Assembly: GCA_018822845.1 (NCBI GenBank)
Contig: JAHJJD010000124.1
Coordinates: forward strand, 19,470-83,469
Direction: 5' to 3'
DNA length: 64,000 bases
Source of the DNA: Gammaproteobacteria bacterium
GTDB lineage: Bacteria; Pseudomonadota; Gammaproteobacteria; Thiotrichales; Thiotrichaceae
The stretch's first letter is position 1. Every line of letters starts with the position of its first letter. Below, piece after piece: positions 32,019-40,901 of this stretch. The notes beneath the pieces are model-generated. The model did no database searches and was not told the DNA's origin. It was given only the letters and a program-made list of their open reading frames with translations. The position numbers and the translations under genes are program-made.

Positions 32019-32660
32019 ATGCAAATCCGTGCCACCAACCCAGAAGACAAGGAACTACGCCGCGAAGCCATCCTTGATGCTGCCGAACAACTGTGGCTAT
32101 CCCAGCCCGAACGCATGTCCAGCGTTGCTGATATTGCTACTGCTGCCGGGCTGGCCAAAGGCACGGTTTACCTGTATTTCCGCAGCAAGGAAGAGCTGTT
32201 CCTCGGTATCCATGAGCGCCACGTCACCACCTTTTTCACCCGCATGAGGGAACGCGCCCAGTCGGAACAAACCATGACGCTGGATGAGATGTTTAACGTC
32301 AACCGTCAGTTCCTGCTGGATTTCCCCGCTTTCCTGCCATTGGCAACCCTGTGCCACGGATTGCTGGAAAGGCAGATTCCGCTGGAAGCTGCGTTCGCAT
32401 TCGAGGAACGCACTTACGAGCGGCTGGATGAAATCGTTACAGCCTTACGCCAACATTTTCCACAAGCCACGCAGGCGTTAATGCTGCAAAGCTACGCCCT
32501 GTTCCTCGGTTTGTGGCAGTTGATGCGCCCTTCCCCACTCAAGGATTTGATGAAGGAGCGTGCCCTCATGCCTGTTTGTACCGAAGATTACCTGCATATG
32601 CTGGAAGCTGCCCTGAAATCACTGTGGCGCGGCGCACTGGCACCGGAGGAAAAATCATGA
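32019..32660 (+). CDS. TetR/AcrR-family repressor of the two efflux operons
   Basis: 213 residues. N-terminal HTH: REAILDAAEQLWLS, SVADIATAAGLAKGTVYLYF, RSKEELFLGIHERH. The ligand-binding C-terminal domain is diverged, as usual. It is the first gene of an operon with an adaptor and a permease. The same tandem operator lies upstream of itself and of the operon at 27300, so it probably represses both and is induced by a pump substrate. The ATG overlaps the region of the second operator, giving very little 5' leader. Confidence 0.9.
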   Translation: MQIRATNPEDKELRREAILDAAEQLWLSQPERMSSVADIATAAGLAKGTVYLYFRSKEELFLGIHERHVTTFFTRMRERAQSEQTMTLDEMFNVNRQFLLDFPAFLPLATLCHGLLERQIPLEAAFAFEERTYERLDEIVTALRQHFPQATQALMLQSYALFLGLWQLMRPSPLKDLMKERALMPVCTEDYLHMLEAALKSLWRGALAPEEKS

Positions 32661-33781
32661 AGCTCCCCGCCCTCCTCACCCTCTGCCTGTTTGTGAGCCT
32701 GACGGCCTGCAATGAAACGGAAACAGCCACCGAAGTTATCCGCCCCGCCCAGGTCTGGACAGTCGGGGAGCAGGCAAATGCCAGCACCACCACCTATTCC
32801 GGCGAAATCAAAGCGCGTTATGAAGCCGACCTGTCTTTCCGGGTAGGCGGTAAACTCATGACCCGCAATGCCGAGGTGGGCGATGCCGTCAAAGCCGGGC
32901 AAATACTGGCACGGCTCGACACTGCCGACCTTAATCTCAACATTGCCAGCGCCAAAGCGGGTCTGGCCGCCACCGAGGCCGATTACGCCAACGCCAAAGC
33001 TGAACTGGCACGGGTCGCCGAGTTGCGCCGCAAACAATTCATCGGCCAGTCAGCGCTGGATGCAGCACAAGCTGCCCATGACGCCGCCGCCGCGCGCGTC
33101 AGCGCCGCCAAAGCGCAACTCAAACTGAGCGGCAATCAGGCAGGCTACACCGAATTGAAAGCCGACCAGACCGGCATCATTACCGCTGTTTACGCTGAAG
33201 CCGGGCAAGTAGTCGCCGCCGGAACGCCCATTGCCCACATCGCCTACGACGGTGAACGTGAAGTGCAAATCCGGGTCGGCGAAAACACAGCGCAAACACT
33301 CACCGCAGGCACGCTTGCCAACATCAAGGTCTGGTCGGAACAGTCCAGCGAATTCCAGGGCAAGGTGCGTGAAATCTCCCCTGCCACTGACATCACCCGT
33401 AGCTTTCTCGTCAAAATCAGCCTGCTGAATCCACCAGAAAAGTTGCGTCTGGGTATCACGGCAGATGTCAGCCTGCCCAGAGCAGTCACCAGTGAGGCAA
33501 GCTGGCTCCCGGCTTCTGCCCTTTTCCAGCAAGACAAACAGACTGCTGTTTGGGTGCTGGGAGCAAACCATCAAGTAAGCATTCAACCCGTCAACGTCGT
33601 CGCCTATCACGAAGATGGTATCACCATCAGTAACCTGGCAGCCGGTACGCAAGTCATTGCCGCTGGCGTCCACAAACTCAGTGCCGGGCAAACCGTCAAC
33701 CCTGTTCCGTATGACGGTGCTAGCGCTGAGCGGCCTGCCCAGAGCGGAGTCGAGGGGCGTCGAAGTGAGGCGGGATTATGA
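32657..33781 (+). CDS. RND efflux periplasmic adaptor lipoprotein
   Basis: 374 residues. Start at the ATG at 32657, which overlaps the tetR stop (ATGA) with GGAGGAAAA upstream; the longer open frame back to 32513 lies inside tetR. The signal sequence ends in the lipobox LTAC (Cys18). It has lipoyl-like halves (GGKLMTRNAEVGDAVKAGQ; DQTGIITAVYAEAGQVVAAG) and an alanine-rich hairpin (about 80-140). The last ~17 residues (RPAQSGVEGRRSEAGL) come from a different palindromic repeat at 33719-33771. It overlaps the next permease gene by 4 bp. Confidence 0.91.
   Translation: MKLPALLTLCLFVSLTACNETETATEVIRPAQVWTVGEQANASTTTYSGEIKARYEADLSFRVGGKLMTRNAEVGDAVKAGQILARLDTADLNLNIASAKAGLAATEADYANAKAELARVAELRRKQFIGQSALDAAQAAHDAAAARVSAAKAQLKLSGNQAGYTELKADQTGIITAVYAEAGQVVAAGTPIAHIAYDGEREVQIRVGENTAQTLTAGTLANIKVWSEQSSEFQGKVREISPATDITRSFLVKISLLNPPEKLRLGITADVSLPRAVTSEASWLPASALFQQDKQTAVWVLGANHQVSIQPVNVVAYHEDGITISNLAAGTQVIAAGVHKLSAGQTVNPVPYDGASAERPAQSGVEGRRSEAGL
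33719..33771. repeat. Palindromic repeat, type D (adaptor 3' end)
   Basis: GCTGAGCGGCC...GAGCGGAGTCGAGGGGCGTCGAAG belongs to a widely scattered proteobacterial repeat type (CTTCGAC...CCGCTCTGGGCAGGC on the other strand). It is read in frame as the last residues of the adaptor. Confidence 0.6.
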
Positions 33782-36700
33782 AAGGCTTCAACCTGTCGGA
33801 ATGGGCGCTGCGGCACCGTAATTTTGTCCTTTACCTGATGGTGCTGACGCTGGCACTGGGCGTGTTCGGTTACAACAAGCTCGGGCAGTCGGAAGACCCG
33901 CCCTTCACCTTCAAGGTAATGCTGGTGCAGGCTTACTGGCCGGGCGCAACCGCACAGGAAATGGAGTCACAGGTCACCAACCGTATTGAGAAGACCATGA
34001 TCGAAACTGATTACGTCGATGTTGTGCGCAGTTTTTCCCGCCCCGGTGAAGCCAATATTTTCGTAATCGCCAAGGACAACGCCCCCTCCAGTGCCATGGA
34101 CGACATGTTTTATGACATCCGCAAGCGCACCGAGAACATGGAGCGCAACCTGCCCGAAGGCGTGATGGGGCCGTATTACAACGATGAATTCGGTGAAACT
34201 TATGGCAACATCTTCGCCCTGACTGGCGACGGTTTCAGCTATGCCCAGTTGCGCGATGCAGCAGATAACATCCGCAAGGAACTGCTGCGCGTGCCCGACG
34301 TGGCCAAAATCCTGCTGATCGGCGAGCAGGACGAACGTGTTTACATCCAGCTTTCCAACAGCAAACTGGCCAATCTCGGCTTCAGCGTGCAGCAACTGGT
34401 GGATGTACTACGGGCGCAAAACGCCATCGCCGCAGTAGGTGCATACAACACGGATTCCGACCGCATTTACGTGCGCCCGGAAGGCGTGTTCAGCGACCTG
34501 GAAGACATCCGTAACCTGCCGGTCAACATCGGCGACCGCACCATACGCCTGCGCGAAGTGGCGGAAGTGAAACGTGGTTACGCTGATCCAGCGCATTCCA
34601 CTTTCCGTTACCAAGGAATGGATGCGCTGGGCATTGGCGTTTCCATGCGCAAGGGTGGCGACATCATCGCGTTGGGCAAGGCGCTGGATGAGGCGCTGGT
34701 GCGGATCGGCAACCAGCTTCCGATCGGCATGGAACTGCACCGGGTCAATGACCAGCCTGCCGCCGTCAAACGTTCGGTGGGTGAATTCCTGCAAGTAGTA
34801 TTTGAAGCGGTGGTAATCGTGCTGGCAGTCAGCTTTCTCAGCCTGGGGGTACGCGCCGGAACCGTGGTGGCGCTATCCATCCCGCTGGTGCTGGCAGCAA
34901 CCTTTTTCACCATGCACCTGTTCGGCATCGGCCTGCACAAGATTTCGCTGGGGTCGCTGGTGCTGGCGCTGGGGCTACTGGTGGATGATGCCATCATCGC
35001 CATCGAAATGATGGTGGTGAAAATGGAAGAAGGCTGGGATCGGGTGAAAGCCGCCAGTTTCGCCTACACCACTACCGCCTTTCCGATGTTGACCGGGACG
35101 CTGGTGACGGCTGCCGGGTTCCTGCCGATTGCCACGGCGCAATCATCGGTAGGGGAATATACCCGCTCGATTTTTGAGGTCGTGACGATTGCACTGGTGA
35201 TTTCGTGGTTTGCTGCGGTGATCGTGATTCCCTATCTGGGTTACAAGCTGCTGAAAAGAAACCCCTCCCCAACCCTCCCTTTGTCAGGGGAGGGAGCAAG
35301 AGACGAAGCACCTTCTTCTTCCTCCCCTGACAAGGGGAGGTTAGGAGGGGTTTCTTCCGCTTTCTACCGCTGGTTCCGAGGCCTAATAAAAGCCTGTGTA
35401 ACTTACCCCCTCACCGTGATCCTGTTGACGATTGCAACTTTTGCCGGATCGCTGTTCCTGTTCCAGTTCGTGCAGCAGCAATTCTTCCCGGATGCCACCC
35501 GGCTAGAGCTGATCGTCGACCTGAAACTGCCGGAAGGCTCTTCCCTGCAAGCCACCCAGCGCGAAACGGCACGGCTGGAAGATTTTCTCAAGACACAGGA
35601 TCAGCATATCGACAATTTCGTGGCGTATAGCGGTAATGGTTCGCCGCGCTTTTACCTGCCGCTGGATCAGCAACTGCCTGCCGCCAGTTTTGCGCAATTC
35701 GTAATTACCACCAAAAGCATTCCTGACCGTGAAGCACTGCGCAGCAAGCTGGTCGACGTGCTCGACAATAACCCCGATTTCAGTCTGGCGCGCGGGCGTG
35801 TAATCCGGCTGGAAAACGGCCCGCCAGTGGGCCACCCGGTGCAGTTCCGGGTTTCCGGCGATGATTTCTGGAAACTGCGCGAACTGGCCGAACAGGTGGC
35901 AAGCGTGATGCGCGCTAACCCGCATCTGGTCAATGTACATCTGGACTGGAATGAACGCAGCAAAGCCATCCGCCTCAAGCTGGATACGGCCAAGGCGATC
36001 AGTCTGGGCGTGACACAATCCGCCCTGTCGCAACTGCTGCAAAGCACACTGGATGGCGCGCCGATTGGCGAATTCCGCGAACAGGATCAAACCATCCCCA
36101 TCCTGCTGCGTGGCACCGAAAGCGAGCGCGACAAGCTTTCCCGCCTGGCAGGGCTGAATGTGCCAACCGCGACCGGCAAAACCGTTCCACTCTCACAACT
36201 GGCCAAGATCGAATACGTGCAGGAAGAAGGCATCATCTGGCACCGTAACCGCACCCCGACCATGACGGTGCGTGGTGACATTTACAGCAAAATTCAGGCC
36301 CCAACCGTTACTGCACAAGTGGAAGCACAACTGGGCGACATCAAAGCCAATCTGCCACTGGGTTACCGGCTGGAAACCGGTGGCGCGGTGGAGGAAAGTG
36401 CCAAGGGCAACGAATCCATCGGTGCCGGTTTCCCGCTATTCATTGTGGTGGTGCTGACCTTGCTGATGATCCAGTTACAAAGTTTCCAGCGGGTGATCAT
36501 GGTGGTGCTGACTGCGCCATTCGGCATGATCGGCGTGGCAGCGTTCCTGCTGCTGTTTGACAAACCGTTTGGCTTCGTGGCGATGCTGGGAACGATTGCG
36601 CTTTCCGGCATGATCATGCGCAACTCGGTGATTCTGGTGGATCAGATCGAGCGCAACATTGCCGACGGGCAGGTTCCGCGCGAAGCTGTCATCGAAGCTG

Positions 36701-36936
36701 CCGTGCGTCGTTTCCGCCCCATCATGCTGACTGCAATGGCAGCGATACTGGCGATGATTCCACTGTCGGAAAGCGTGTTTTTCGGGCCGATGGCGATTGC
36801 GATCATGGGTGGGCTGCTGGTCGCGACATTGTTGACACTGCTGTTCCTGCCCGCCGTGTATACAGTGTGGTTCAAGTTGGCGCAGGGGAAGAAGGTGTTT
36901 GTGGGCGAAGTCGCTCAGAACCAAAATCCGCTATAA
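33778..36936 (+). CDS. RND efflux permease carrying an in-frame palindromic element
   Basis: 1052 residues; about 1018 without the insert, a normal RND length. N-terminal helix, porter domain (SEDPPFTFKVMLVQAYWPGA), GLLVDDAIIAIEMMVVKMEE in the fourth helix, the GTVVALSIPLVLAATFF segment, and the second-half GMIMRNSVILVDQIERN. Residues ~494-527 (RNPSPTLPLSGEG ... SSPDKGRLGGVSS) are encoded by the palindromic element at 35256-35357. They fall in the cytoplasmic loop between the two six-helix halves, a site likely to tolerate insertion. It closes the tetR-adaptor-permease operon. Confidence 0.92.
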   Translation: MKGFNLSEWALRHRNFVLYLMVLTLALGVFGYNKLGQSEDPPFTFKVMLVQAYWPGATAQEMESQVTNRIEKTMIETDYVDVVRSFSRPGEANIFVIAKDNAPSSAMDDMFYDIRKRTENMERNLPEGVMGPYYNDEFGETYGNIFALTGDGFSYAQLRDAADNIRKELLRVPDVAKILLIGEQDERVYIQLSNSKLANLGFSVQQLVDVLRAQNAIAAVGAYNTDSDRIYVRPEGVFSDLEDIRNLPVNIGDRTIRLREVAEVKRGYADPAHSTFRYQGMDALGIGVSMRKGGDIIALGKALDEALVRIGNQLPIGMELHRVNDQPAAVKRSVGEFLQVVFEAVVIVLAVSFLSLGVRAGTVVALSIPLVLAATFFTMHLFGIGLHKISLGSLVLALGLLVDDAIIAIEMMVVKMEEGWDRVKAASFAYTTTAFPMLTGTLVTAAGFLPIATAQSSVGEYTRSIFEVVTIALVISWFAAVIVIPYLGYKLLKRNPSPTLPLSGEGARDEAPSSSSPDKGRLGGVSSAFYRWFRGLIKACVTYPLTVILLTIATFAGSLFLFQFVQQQFFPDATRLELIVDLKLPEGSSLQATQRETARLEDFLKTQDQHIDNFVAYSGNGSPRFYLPLDQQLPAASFAQFVITTKSIPDREALRSKLVDVLDNNPDFSLARGRVIRLENGPPVGHPVQFRVSGDDFWKLRELAEQVASVMRANPHLVNVHLDWNERSKAIRLKLDTAKAISLGVTQSALSQLLQSTLDGAPIGEFREQDQTIPILLRGTESERDKLSRLAGLNVPTATGKTVPLSQLAKIEYVQEEGIIWHRNRTPTMTVRGDIYSKIQAPTVTAQVEAQLGDIKANLPLGYRLETGGAVEESAKGNESIGAGFPLFIVVVLTLLMIQLQSFQRVIMVVLTAPFGMIGVAAFLLLFDKPFGFVAMLGTIALSGMIMRNSVILVDQIERNIADGQVPREAVIEAAVRRFRPIMLTAMAAILAMIPLSESVFFGPMAIAIMGGLLVATLLTLLFLPAVYTVWFKLAQGKKVFVGEVAQNQNPL
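35256..35357. repeat. Palindromic element, type B, copy 2 (in frame in RND permease)
   Basis: About 102 bp, a multiple of three, with ends AAGAAACCCCTCCCC and AGGAGGGGTTTCTT and inner CTCCCTTTGTCAGGGGAG and CTCCCCTGACAAGGGGAG. Its two ends encode nearly the same residues as copy 1 in the unrelated sensor gene, in the same frame and relative orientation; the centres differ. Confidence 0.92.
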
Positions 36937-36967
36937 TGGGGCGAGCACCTACAAACAGGCAGAGCGC

Positions 36968-38524
36968 ATGAAAAAACTACCCATCGGCATCAGCACCCTT
37001 GCAGACATCATCAATGATGGCTATGTGTACGTGGACAAAACACCCTATGTACAGATGCTGACCGATACCGGTAAATACTATTTCCTCTCACGCCCACGCC
37101 GTTTCGGTAAATCCCTGCTGGTGGACACTTTGCACCAGTTGTTTGCAGGTAATGAACCCCTGTTCCGTGGTCTGCACATCCACCCGCATTGGGACTGGAC
37201 GATTACTTACCCGGTTATCCGCATCAGTTTCGGGTCAGGACAGTTGCGCAACCGTGCGGAACTGGATGAAAAAACCGGGGAATTGCTGCGCATTAACCAG
37301 CAGGCTCTGGGCATCACCTGCACTGAAACCAGCCACTCCGGGTGCTTCGCGGAACTGATACGTGCCGCCAAAGCCAAGTATGGGCGTAACGTCGTGGTGC
37401 TGGTTGATGAATATGACAAGCCTATCCTCGACAACATCCGTAACCCAGCGGTAGCAGCAGAAATGCGTGATGGTTTACGTAACTTTTATTCGGTTATCAA
37501 GGACAATGATGCCAGTATCCGCTTTGCCCTGCTCACTGGCGTCAGCAAGTTTTCCAAAGTGTCACTGTTCAGCGGCCTGAACAACCTTAACGACATCACA
37601 CTGGATACCCGTTACAGCGCCTTGTGCGGCTACACCCAAGGCGAGCTGGAGCACGGGTTCGCTGAGCACCTGCAAGGTGCGGACATGACACTCGTACAGC
37701 AGTGGTACAACGGCTACAACTGGCTGGGAGAAAGCGTTTACAACCCGTTTGATATGTTACTGTTCATTGATGGCGGCAAAAAATTCCTCCCCTATTGGTT
37801 TGAAACCGCTACCCCATCATTTTTGCTGGAGATTTTACGTCAACGTCCATTTTACCTACCTGATCTTGAAGCATTGCGCATGGACTACAAAAAGCTTGGG
37901 GATTTTGATGTAGACAAGATTCATCTGGAAACTCTGCTGTTCCAGACCGGCTACCTGACCATAAAACAAGAAGTTATTGATCTGCCGGGCAGCTTGCCGG
38001 AATACGTGCTGACTTACCCCAACAACGAAGTACGTTACAGCCTGATGGGCTATCTGCTGGATAATTACTTCACCGATACCCGCCCGGAACGCAGCGCGAT
38101 AAGGCAGGCATTGATCCGCAACGATTTTACCGTACTGGAACACCACTTTCGCGCCCTGTTTGACAACATAGCCCACCAGAATTACACCAACAACCCCATC
38201 GCAGAATACGAGGGTTATTACGCCTCGGTCATGTACGCTTTCCTGTGCTCCCTCAGCCTTGATACGCGGGCGGAAGAAAGCAGCAACAAGGGGCGGGTGG
38301 ATATTACCTTGCGCCTACCGCTGATCAATGGGGCAAAACGGGTGTATATCTTTGAGTTCAAAATGGTGGAAGGTACTGAAGGTGATGGCAGTGCGCTGGC
38401 ACAAATCAAGCACAAGGATTACGCCGCACCCTACCGGGATGGAGAACACCGCATTTTCCTGATTGGCATGGAATTCAATGCGCAGGTGCGGAATTTTGTC
38501 AGGTTTGAATGGGAAGAAGCCTGA
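36968..38524 (+). CDS. AAA-ATPase-like / PD-(D/E)XK nuclease-fold protein (DUF1703 type)
   Basis: 518 residues. Start at the ATG at 36968 (MKKLPIGISTLADIINDG), the usual family N-terminus; the upstream frame overlaps the RND gene. N-terminal AAA-like module: YVYVDKTPYVQML, FLSRPRRFGKSLLVDTLHQL (Walker A-like, about residues 40-56) and VVLVDEYDKPILDN (Walker B-like, about 139-152). The C-terminal part ends with a PD-(D/E)XK pattern: GRVDITLRLP (D), IFEFKMVEG (E-x-K). These proteins (PF09820 + PF08011) are abundant, often in many copies, and of unknown function; selfish or defence roles have been suggested. No partner gene is adjacent. Confidence 0.82.
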   Translation: MKKLPIGISTLADIINDGYVYVDKTPYVQMLTDTGKYYFLSRPRRFGKSLLVDTLHQLFAGNEPLFRGLHIHPHWDWTITYPVIRISFGSGQLRNRAELDEKTGELLRINQQALGITCTETSHSGCFAELIRAAKAKYGRNVVVLVDEYDKPILDNIRNPAVAAEMRDGLRNFYSVIKDNDASIRFALLTGVSKFSKVSLFSGLNNLNDITLDTRYSALCGYTQGELEHGFAEHLQGADMTLVQQWYNGYNWLGESVYNPFDMLLFIDGGKKFLPYWFETATPSFLLEILRQRPFYLPDLEALRMDYKKLGDFDVDKIHLETLLFQTGYLTIKQEVIDLPGSLPEYVLTYPNNEVRYSLMGYLLDNYFTDTRPERSAIRQALIRNDFTVLEHHFRALFDNIAHQNYTNNPIAEYEGYYASVMYAFLCSLSLDTRAEESSNKGRVDITLRLPLINGAKRVYIFEFKMVEGTEGDGSALAQIKHKDYAAPYRDGEHRIFLIGMEFNAQVRNFVRFEWEEA

Positions 38525-38999
38525 GGTCATCACAAGGCAAAGAACGTAAGCAACCCTGCAACGTGCGCCCATTTGGCAATACCAGATGCGGCGCAAGATC
38601 GGCCAACGGCAAAGCCACGAAGGAACGCTCACAAATGCCGGGGTGCGGCACATGCAAATCCGGCGTATCGATGCTTTCCGTACCGTAAAGCAGCAGATCA
38701 AGGTCGAGGGTGCGCGGCCCCCAGCGCAAACTGGCATCACGCACCCGCCCATGCGCCCGCTCCACCGCAAACAGGGCTTGCAGCAACTCATACGCACTGA
38801 GGCTGGTTTGCACGCAAGCAACTGCATTCACATAATCCGGCTGGTCTTGTGGCCCCATCGGTTTGCTGGCGTAGAAGCGGGAAACACCACGCAATTCGAT
38901 TCCTGGCGCGGCAGCCAGTTGGGCAACGGCAGAATGCAGGTTAGCGGCAGGATCCCCGAGGTTACTGCCCAAACCGATATAGGCAATAACAGGTGTCAT
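38499..38999 (-). CDS. folK: 2-amino-4-hydroxy-6-hydroxymethyldihydropteridine pyrophosphokinase FolK
   Basis: 166 residues. Transfers pyrophosphate from ATP to the pterin in folate synthesis. Motifs: YIGLGSNLGDP at the N-terminus, SRFYASKPMGPQDQPDY (about 41-57), and RWGPRTLDLDLLLYG (about 92-106) with the metal-binding DLD. It is coupled to pcnB by a 4-bp overlap, a common gammaproteobacterial arrangement (pcnB-folK-panBC), although panBC lie 15 kb away here. It overlaps the end of the AAA/PD-(D/E)XK gene by 26 bp. Confidence 0.95.
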   Translation of the reverse strand: MTPVIAYIGLGSNLGDPAANLHSAVAQLAAAPGIELRGVSRFYASKPMGPQDQPDYVNAVACVQTSLSAYELLQALFAVERAHGRVRDASLRWGPRTLDLDLLLYGTESIDTPDLHVPHPGICERSFVALPLADLAPHLVLPNGRTLQGCLRSLPCDDLRLLPIQT

Positions 39000-40315
39000 T
39001 CGCTTGGCGGCACTGCGGGCTTGGAATTACTGCCACTTTTCTTGCGGCGTTTACGGCGGCGCTGGTTGCTGCTGCCTTTGACAGCTTTGCACAAATCTGC
39101 ACGTTCTTCGGGAGCCGCTTGCTGGAAGTCCGTCCACCATTCCGCATCTTCCTTTACCGGCTCGCCAGCCTGGGCGCGCAGGCACAGGAAGTCGTAGGCA
39201 GCACGAAAACGGGGGTTCCCCAACAAGGTATTCGCACGGCGCAGGTCATGATGGCGGAAACGCGCCTGCAAGGCCCAGATTTCACGGGTAATGTTGCTGT
39301 AGCGACGTGGTACGGCGGTGAAATCGACCTGATCCCGCAGCGCATCCGTTGCTGCCAGATGCAGCGCCTGCATTTCCGGGTAACCTTTCAATTGTGCCGC
39401 AACTGACACCAGGTGCACTTTTTGCCACAACAGCACTGCATACAGGAAGGCAGGCATGACCGACTTGCCTTCGGCAATGCGCTGGTCGGTATTTTTCAGC
39501 GAGGATTCCAGCATCCGGGCGAAAACGCCTTCCTCGTCCTCGGCAAGGCTTTCTGCCGTCAATGGCAACAAGTGTTGCAGAATCTCGTATTCCTGCAAAA
39601 GCTGGAACGTTTTCCAGCCATCGCCGCAATGTAGCAGCTTGATGATTTCGTCAAACAGACGGGCGGATGATATGCCTTCCAGCAGAATACCCAGTGGCGT
39701 CACGAATGCGCGCGTGTGGGGGTCAATCTCGAAACCCAGTTTCGCCGCGAAACGGATTGCCCGCAGGATACGCACGGGGTCTTCACGGAAACGCTTCTCC
39801 GGGTCACCAAGCAGGCGGATTTTTCCCTGACGCAAATCATCCAGACCACCGACAAAATCCAGCAACTCACCATTGATTGGGTTGTAGAACAGGGCATTGA
39901 TCGTAAAATCACGCCGCCAGACATCTTCTTCCAGCGAGCCGTAAACATTGTCATGGATAATACGGCCTTCGTCGCTGACCTTACCACCTTCATCATTATC
40001 GTCATGCGGAGCACGGAAAGTTGCCACTTCAAGATAATCACGACCGAAGTAAATGTGGGCAAGACGAAAACGGCGGCCAATCAGACGGCAGGAATTAAAC
40101 AGTTTGCGGATTTCTTCAGGCCTAGCGCTGGTAGCAATGTCAAAATCCTTGGGGGTACGGTCAAGCAGCAGATCACGCACACAGCCACCTACCAGATAGG
40201 CTTCGTAGCCAGCCTTCTGCAACCGCTTTATCACATCCTTGGCGCGACCACAGATTTTGTCAGGGGAAATATGGTGCACTGCCGGGGGCACACTAATTGC
40301 CTCCCCGCCAGTCAT
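38996..40315 (-). CDS. pcnB: Poly(A) polymerase I PcnB
   Basis: 439 residues. Start at the ATG at 40315 because AGGAAAC lies just before it; the frame is open to 40408. Adds 3' poly(A) tails that target RNA for decay. Nucleotidyltransferase motif: YLVGGCVRDLLLDRTPKDFD (about residues 36-55; Asp pair). Then RRDFTINALFYNP, FREDPVRILRAIRFAAKLGF, and a basic C-terminal tail (RRRKRRKK) as in other PcnB. It is distinguished from the CCA-adding enzyme by the tail and by the linkage to folK. Confidence 0.94.
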   Translation of the reverse strand: MTGGEAISVPPAVHHISPDKICGRAKDVIKRLQKAGYEAYLVGGCVRDLLLDRTPKDFDIATSARPEEIRKLFNSCRLIGRRFRLAHIYFGRDYLEVATFRAPHDDNDEGGKVSDEGRIIHDNVYGSLEEDVWRRDFTINALFYNPINGELLDFVGGLDDLRQGKIRLLGDPEKRFREDPVRILRAIRFAAKLGFEIDPHTRAFVTPLGILLEGISSARLFDEIIKLLHCGDGWKTFQLLQEYEILQHLLPLTAESLAEDEEGVFARMLESSLKNTDQRIAEGKSVMPAFLYAVLLWQKVHLVSVAAQLKGYPEMQALHLAATDALRDQVDFTAVPRRYSNITREIWALQARFRHHDLRRANTLLGNPRFRAAYDFLCLRAQAGEPVKEDAEWWTDFQQAAPEERADLCKAVKGSSNQRRRKRRKKSGSNSKPAVPPSE

Positions 40316-40430
40316 GTTTCCTGTTGATTCAACAAATTCCGTTTTAGACACAGTATAGCCGCAACTAACATCAGAAAAGTGGTAATAATACCACTGGAAC
40401 GCCGCCACACCTACCCCATTTGCAACCTTT

Positions 40431-40901
40431 TTACAACAGCGACATCAATGTTTTCGCCATTACTATGGCATCTTCACGGCCAATCGCGGCAGGATAGTAG
40501 CCTTTACGCTGGCCTATTTCATTAAAACCGGCATTCAGATAAAGGCGGATAGCAGAAAAATTTGACTGGCGCACTTCCAGAAAACAGGTTTCAACCTTGA
40601 TCCCCTGGGCGATACGCTCCAGTGTTTTGAGGAGGGCACTGCCCAATCCCCTGCCCTGCTCTTCCGGGCGAATACAGATGTTCAGCAGGTGCATTTCATC
40701 CAGCACGAACATGACGATGGCATAGCCAGCAATCTCGCCTTCCCGCTCATAAATCCAGCAAGAATAACCTTGCCGGATGCAGTCCCGGAAAATGCCCTCA
40801 GTCCAGGGAAACGGGAATGCGCGTTCTTCTATCGCCATGACATTGACGACATCCTCTGCTGTCATGGGGCGCAAAGGCAGGAGATCATGTTCAGCGGGCA
40901 T
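40431..40901 (-). CDS. rimI: Ribosomal protein S18-alanine N-acetyltransferase RimI
   Basis: 156 residues, GNAT fold. Motifs: VMAIEERAFPFPWTEGIF (about residues 18-35), EMHLLNICIRPEEQGRGLGS with the acetyl-CoA-binding Q-x-x-G-x-G/S (about 68-87), and FLEVRQSNFSAIRLYLNAGF (about 105-124). It N-acetylates the terminal alanine of S18. Its start overlaps the end of the uracil-DNA glycosylase gene by 11 bp, so the two are co-transcribed. Confidence 0.93.
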   Translation of the reverse strand: MPAEHDLLPLRPMTAEDVVNVMAIEERAFPFPWTEGIFRDCIRQGYSCWIYEREGEIAGYAIVMFVLDEMHLLNICIRPEEQGRGLGSALLKTLERIAQGIKVETCFLEVRQSNFSAIRLYLNAGFNEIGQRKGYYPAAIGREDAIVMAKTLMSLL

